The translations under genes were made by a program, and so were the position numbers. From assembly GCA_900129595.1 (NCBI GenBank), contig FQWG01000001.1:1-64000 (forward strand): 64,000 bases of DNA, read 5' to 3'. Of the stretch, positions 60,367 to 64,000 are shown one piece after another. Numbering within the stretch: the stretch's first letter is position 1; each line of letters begins with the position of its first letter. The notes under the pieces were generated by a model, which saw nothing but the letters and a program-made list of their open reading frames with translations, was not told the origin of the DNA and made no database searches. This DNA comes from Flavobacterium frigidimaris. Lineage in GTDB: Bacteria; Bacteroidota; Bacteroidia; Flavobacteriales; Flavobacteriaceae.

Positions 60367-62358
60367 ATGAACACAGGGGAAAATGAACAGGCACTGAGAA
60401 AAATTTTAGATATGTCACGCCTTATCAGCATCATACTTTTAGGAATTCATTTTTATTATTACGGCTATCAAGTCTGTAAGCAGATTGGTCTTGTTTCACA
60501 ATTCAGCGACAAAATTCTTGAAAATATTTATAAAGCGGGATTATTCAGTTTTTTTCACAAATCAAAACTGCTCGCGCTCCTATTTATTTTTATATCTCTT
60601 TTGGGGGCAAAAGGGAGAAAAGACGAAAAACTGAAACTTAAAACAGCTCTGCTTTTTCTCATTGCAGGAATACTTTTCTATTTTGCGAGCTGGTTTATTT
60701 TGCAGGTCCAGTACAATATAAAAATTGTTTTTCTGCTTTACGTGATAACAACATCTTTGGGCTTGCTTTTTATCATTACTGCAGGCACCTTACTTACAAG
60801 GATTATAAGGCGAAGTTTAAACTCACGTGATATTTTCAACAAGGAAAATGAGACCTTTCCACAGGAGGAAAGACTTCTTGAGAATGAGTATTCCGTTAAT
60901 CTTCCAGCCCAGTATTATCTTCGTGATAAAATCCGAAAAAGCTGGATCAATATCATAAATCCTTTCAGGGGAGTTCTGGTCTGCGGATCACCAGGATCCG
61001 GAAAATCTTATTTTGTTATACGTCATATAATCACCCAGCATATCGGAAAAGGGTTTAGTATGTTTGTCTATGATTTTAAGTTTGATGACCTGACCAAAAT
61101 CGTTTACAATGCCTATTTAAAAAATAGACATTTATACAAAGTGATGCCTGAATTTTATGTAATTAATTTTGATGATCTCACCCGCACACACAGGTGCAAT
61201 CCCCTCGACCCTGCATCCATGACAGACATTACCGACGCGGCAGAATCTGCTCGTACAATTCTCCTAGGGCTTAACCGCGAATGGATTAAAAAACAGGGTG
61301 ATTTTTTTGTTGAATCGCCAATTAATTTCCTTACCGCAGTAATCTGGTATCTCAGAAAATTCAACGATGGCGAATTCTGCACCCTGCCCCATGTGATTGA
61401 ACTTATGCAGCTGGATTATAAAATCCTCTTCACCCTTCTGCGTTCTGAAAAAGAAATTGAGGTGCTTATCAATCCATTTGTCAGTGCATTTTTGAACGAT
61501 GCCTCTGAGCAGCTTGAGGGACAAATTGCGTCAGCTAAAATTTCAATGGCAAGGCTTTCTTCTCCCCAGCTTTACTATGTGCTTTCCGGAAATGATTTTA
61601 CACTTGACATTAATAATCCCGACGCTCCAAAAATTGTCTGCATGGGAAATAATCCACAGAAAATCCAGACCTATGGCGCTGTACTTTCGCTCTATACCAG
61701 CCGGCTGATAAAGCTTGCAAACCGTAAAGACAAATTAAAAAGTAGCCTGATTTTTGATGAGTTTCCAACCGTATACCTCAACAATATTGACAGTCTAATT
61801 GCTACTGCACGAAGCAACAAAGTAAGTACAACTTTGGGCATACAGGACTTCAGCCAGCTGAAAAAAGATTACGGCCGTGAGCAGGCAGATGTGATTATGA
61901 ACATCACTGGAAATATTATTTCTGGACAGGTTACCGGAGATACCGCCAAACAGCTTTCTGAACGTTTTGGGAAAATAATGCAGGATCGCGAAAGCCTTTC
62001 TATTAATAGTTCTGATACTTCTATCAGCCGTTCCAGACAGCTCGAATCCGCTGTGCCGGCATCTAAAATAGCATCACTTAGCTCAGGCGAATTTGTAGGT
62101 ATGTGTGCTGATAATCCTGATTGCAAGATTGAACTAAAAACATTCCACTGTAAAATTTTAAATGATCATAATGCGCTGCAAAAAGAGACAGACAGTTACA
62201 AAGAAATTGAGCCAATACGAATTCTTGACGGTGTACGCATCAATCGAAATTATACACAGATCAGAGAAGACATTACTGAACTGTCTGAATCTGAAATGGA
62301 CCGCATTTCAGAAAGCATTCACCTAAGACACCTCATCATCAAGAAAAAGAAATCTTAA
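60367..62358 (+). CDS. Type IV coupling protein (VirD4/TraG family)
   Basis: A 663-residue protein. Three to four N-terminal membrane helices (ISIILLGIHFYYYGYQV, LLALLFIFISLLGA, FLLYVITTSLGLLFIITAG) precede a cytoplasmic ATPase. Walker A is GSPGSGKSY near residue 207, Walker B is LIFDEFP near 461, and the later ATARSNKVSTTLGIQDFSQL is typical of VirD4. It delivers the relaxase-DNA complex to the channel. ATG 60367 is chosen because the longer frame from 60229 runs through the end of the relaxase gene. The mobilisation genes form one operon. Confidence 0.95.
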   Translation: MNTGENEQALRKILDMSRLISIILLGIHFYYYGYQVCKQIGLVSQFSDKILENIYKAGLFSFFHKSKLLALLFIFISLLGAKGRKDEKLKLKTALLFLIAGILFYFASWFILQVQYNIKIVFLLYVITTSLGLLFIITAGTLLTRIIRRSLNSRDIFNKENETFPQEERLLENEYSVNLPAQYYLRDKIRKSWINIINPFRGVLVCGSPGSGKSYFVIRHIITQHIGKGFSMFVYDFKFDDLTKIVYNAYLKNRHLYKVMPEFYVINFDDLTRTHRCNPLDPASMTDITDAAESARTILLGLNREWIKKQGDFFVESPINFLTAVIWYLRKFNDGEFCTLPHVIELMQLDYKILFTLLRSEKEIEVLINPFVSAFLNDASEQLEGQIASAKISMARLSSPQLYYVLSGNDFTLDINNPDAPKIVCMGNNPQKIQTYGAVLSLYTSRLIKLANRKDKLKSSLIFDEFPTVYLNNIDSLIATARSNKVSTTLGIQDFSQLKKDYGREQADVIMNITGNIISGQVTGDTAKQLSERFGKIMQDRESLSINSSDTSISRSRQLESAVPASKIASLSSGEFVGMCADNPDCKIELKTFHCKILNDHNALQKETDSYKEIEPIRILDGVRINRNYTQIREDITELSESEMDRISESIHLRHLIIKKKKS

Positions 62359-62533
62359 GTCACCTAAAAACCAACAGCTTATTAATTTCTGGATTTACTT
62401 TACGGAAAACCACATTGTTTTCTAAGTATAAGTTTACAAATACGTTAATAACTTTCTCACTTTAAACCTATTTCCAGTGCATAAAAATTACAATATTGGC
62501 TTAAATTAGCAGGCAAACAAAACACGTAAAAGA

Positions 62534-63472
62534 ATGGGAGAATGGTCAAAAACAGTTGGCGAAAAAGGTGAAAAGGTAGTGGACTTTTTCTTCAAAGATA
62601 TACTTGGGTATAACTCGGTAAGTTCCAATGAGACAATCGGCTGCATAAAAGGAACAAAACATAAATCCAAAACAGCAAAAGGAGATAAAACTACTCATGG
62701 CATTGATGCCCTAATAAGCGTAAAAAGTCCGCTTGAAGACAAATTATTAGATATTGTGGCTATCTCTTCGAAATATACTGCGGATGAATATCCCAAAAAC
62801 CCGAAAGCTAAATTTAAAGAACATTTCGAGGACTTAGCCTTTACATTGGAATGCTTCAAAAATTCCAAATTATATGCAGAAACAAACTATAAATTTGGAG
62901 GAGTGACCAGAACCGAAATCACTGGCGTTCTAGTGTGGCTTTCAGACAAGAGTCCCAAAGACTATGAACTTATTCCTAAAATTTCAAATGTACAGATTGA
63001 TACAGATCTAATCTTTGACAAAATTATAGTCATAGATAATGACAGGATTAATTTTCTATACCAGACAATATATAGGGCAAAAGAAGTTTTTGGTGTAGAA
63101 AATGTAAAATTTGTATATCACAATAGCAGTTTAAATGTCATTGGGCTAAATTCAATGAGCTACGGAGATTTCATGCCGATACAATATGTATTCTCCGATA
63201 TTATCCCCTTAAGAATTGAAAAAGGATCTGATGTGGAATTCATTATCTTCTGTAAAGACGGTTTTTCCAGTGATAATCTTTCCAAACTGCTTTCTTTTGC
63301 AAACAGTTTTGATCACTTGGCCTCGGCGAAGAGGACTATCTTATCATTCCCTGATTACAATGAACTGCATCATAAAAGCATAATTGAAAGCGAGCTATTC
63401 AAATTCCCAAAATACAACTTTAATCAAAATCTGCTGGTTAATTTATATCCATCTGATTTCAGAAATAAATAA
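62534..63472 (+). CDS. Putative PD-(D/E)XK-type nuclease, possible GAPS4 subunit a
   Basis: A 312-residue protein. The N-terminal GEWSKTVGEKGEKVVDFFF has the conserved Gly/Glu start of a restriction-like fold (Glu10, Glu13). It is followed by THGIDALISVK (Asp58) and DIVAISSKYT (Lys80), i.e. E ... D ... SSK, a degenerate PD-(D/E)XK set. The rest is mixed helix and strand. I think it may be related to GAPS4a-type defence proteins because the next gene also resembles the partner; I could not verify this. The GamE-like start codon is the ATG at 62534. It begins the last locus in the window. Confidence 0.5.
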   Translation: MGEWSKTVGEKGEKVVDFFFKDILGYNSVSSNETIGCIKGTKHKSKTAKGDKTTHGIDALISVKSPLEDKLLDIVAISSKYTADEYPKNPKAKFKEHFEDLAFTLECFKNSKLYAETNYKFGGVTRTEITGVLVWLSDKSPKDYELIPKISNVQIDTDLIFDKIIVIDNDRINFLYQTIYRAKEVFGVENVKFVYHNSSLNVIGLNSMSYGDFMPIQYVFSDIIPLRIEKGSDVEFIIFCKDGFSSDNLSKLLSFANSFDHLASAKRTILSFPDYNELHHKSIIESELFKFPKYNFNQNLLVNLYPSDFRNK

Positions 63473-63474
63473 AA

Positions 63475-64000
63475 ATGGAAAAAGATTTTTTACCGCAAGG
63501 AGACCACGTAAGACAATTGCTTGTCAACGCTACCATAACGACATCAAACATTAATAGTTTACTAAGAGATAAAGGTGTTTTTCTGGGACACATCGAGAAA
63601 AATAATTCTATTCCTCTATTAATGAAAACCCTCATAAGCCCATCAGACTTTCGAGATTTACATGAGGCCCAGAAGAAAAAAGAAGATACGATTAAATTCA
63701 GAACTGCTACAATTAAGTGTACAAGCGAAGTTGATCTTTCAAAGGTATTTTCTAATTCTGTAGACTTAGGAAGCAAAATAAAAGAGGCGCATAAATATGA
63801 ACCCAATTTTAAGCTGTTAGGAACACCAACTTTTTATTTAGAAGATGATACTGCTGTTTTTGACTACAAGATTGAACGAGATAACTATCTGGAAAATTGG
63901 ACCAGCAACAAAACAGAACATGCGGGAAAAGTATTCGTTAAAAAATCGAAAGGGGGAACACTTGAATTATCAGTTGAGCAAAACTCAACATCTAAGGAAA
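63475..64000 (+). CDS. Partner gene of the putative nuclease, cut by the window end (possible GAPS4 subunit b)
   Basis: The frame is open from ATG 63475 to the last base (175 codons) and continues outside. The N-terminus (LPQGDHVRQLLVNATITTSN followed by INSLLRDKGVFLGHIEKN and PLLMKTLISPSDFRDL) looks like a SAP-like helical DNA-binding fold. The start lies two bases after the stop of the preceding gene, so the two are translationally linked. The two-gene layout and these features recall GAPS4, but this is unconfirmed. The gene is partial. Confidence 0.5.
   Translation, partial: MEKDFLPQGDHVRQLLVNATITTSNINSLLRDKGVFLGHIEKNNSIPLLMKTLISPSDFRDLHEAQKKKEDTIKFRTATIKCTSEVDLSKVFSNSVDLGSKIKEAHKYEPNFKLLGTPTFYLEDDTAVFDYKIERDNYLENWTSNKTEHAGKVFVKKSKGGTLELSVEQNSTSKE

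Noticed and set aside
26400..64000. Second copy of the tRNA-Arg 3' segment (right att site)
   Set aside because: I looked for the T-arm and acceptor sequence of tRNA-Arg downstream and saw no match by eye, so the right end of the ICE is taken to lie outside the window.
1..64000. CRISPR array
   Set aside because: No regularly spaced direct repeats with unique spacers were seen; the repeats found are either single pairs or imperfect low-complexity units.

Overview
The window looks like a chromosome of Flavobacterium or a close relative (Bacteroidota). Support: AT-rich DNA; promoters of the Bacteroidota type (TAnnTTTG -7 box, clearest in front of the tRNA at 26262-26269); SusC/SusD genes; and a CTnDOT-style tra gene set (traE to traN). 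No rRNA operon, CRISPR array or complete insertion sequence was seen. About 37.6 kb on the right appears to be one integrated conjugative element (ICE) whose far end lies outside the window.

Chromosomal backbone (1-26400). It begins with the 3' tail of an IS4-like transposase. Next come a TauE/SafE permease, small unknown genes, a patatin-like phospholipase, an M1 aminopeptidase, a Dph6-like ATP-binding protein, a DUF1697 protein and recG. A tripartite RND efflux operon (adaptor, permease, TolC) runs into a bestrophin. An AraC regulator follows, then aldehyde dehydrogenase, alcohol dehydrogenase and DUF779, read the other way. pheT, a lipoprotein, apt and tRNA-Arg(ACG) close the region. Several intergenic gaps carry short dispersed repeats.

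ICE, transfer part (26366-39589, - strand). A large serine recombinase sits against the 3' end of tRNA-Arg, and its last codons and stop lie inside the tRNA. Behind it lies the transfer operon, transcribed in the order unknown gene, traE, traF, traG (VirB4), traI, two more TraI/TerB-like secreted proteins, traJ, traK, a small TraL-position protein, traM, traN and two unknown genes. Inverted repeats and a structured segment precede traE.

ICE, cargo and control (39600-58400). A Pmp3/YqaE peptide, an RteC-like regulator, an AraC regulator and a divergent pair (lipoprotein and small membrane protein against a membrane-anchored TPR-AraC regulator) come first. Then comes a compact three-gene operon that I read as antiphage defence: a DUF6615-like putative nuclease, a PtuA-like ATPase and a PtuB-like HNH nuclease, with a small HTH gene beside it. 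A 112-nt nested hairpin separates it from a SusC/SusD/S9-peptidase operon. That operon converges on genes for a MauE-like redox membrane protein and a small four-cysteine secreted peptide (DUF6520-like). I suspect these five genes form one peptide-handling system.

ICE, mobilisation and second defence locus (58500-64000, + strand). A clear oriT-like inverted repeat precedes a relaxosome protein, a relaxase and a VirD4-type coupling protein. Immediately downstream is a two-gene locus cut by the window end. Its first product resembles a PD-(D/E)XK nuclease, and the pair may be related to GAPS4. The ICE therefore appears to carry two separate defence-like modules and one secreted-peptide/TonB module.
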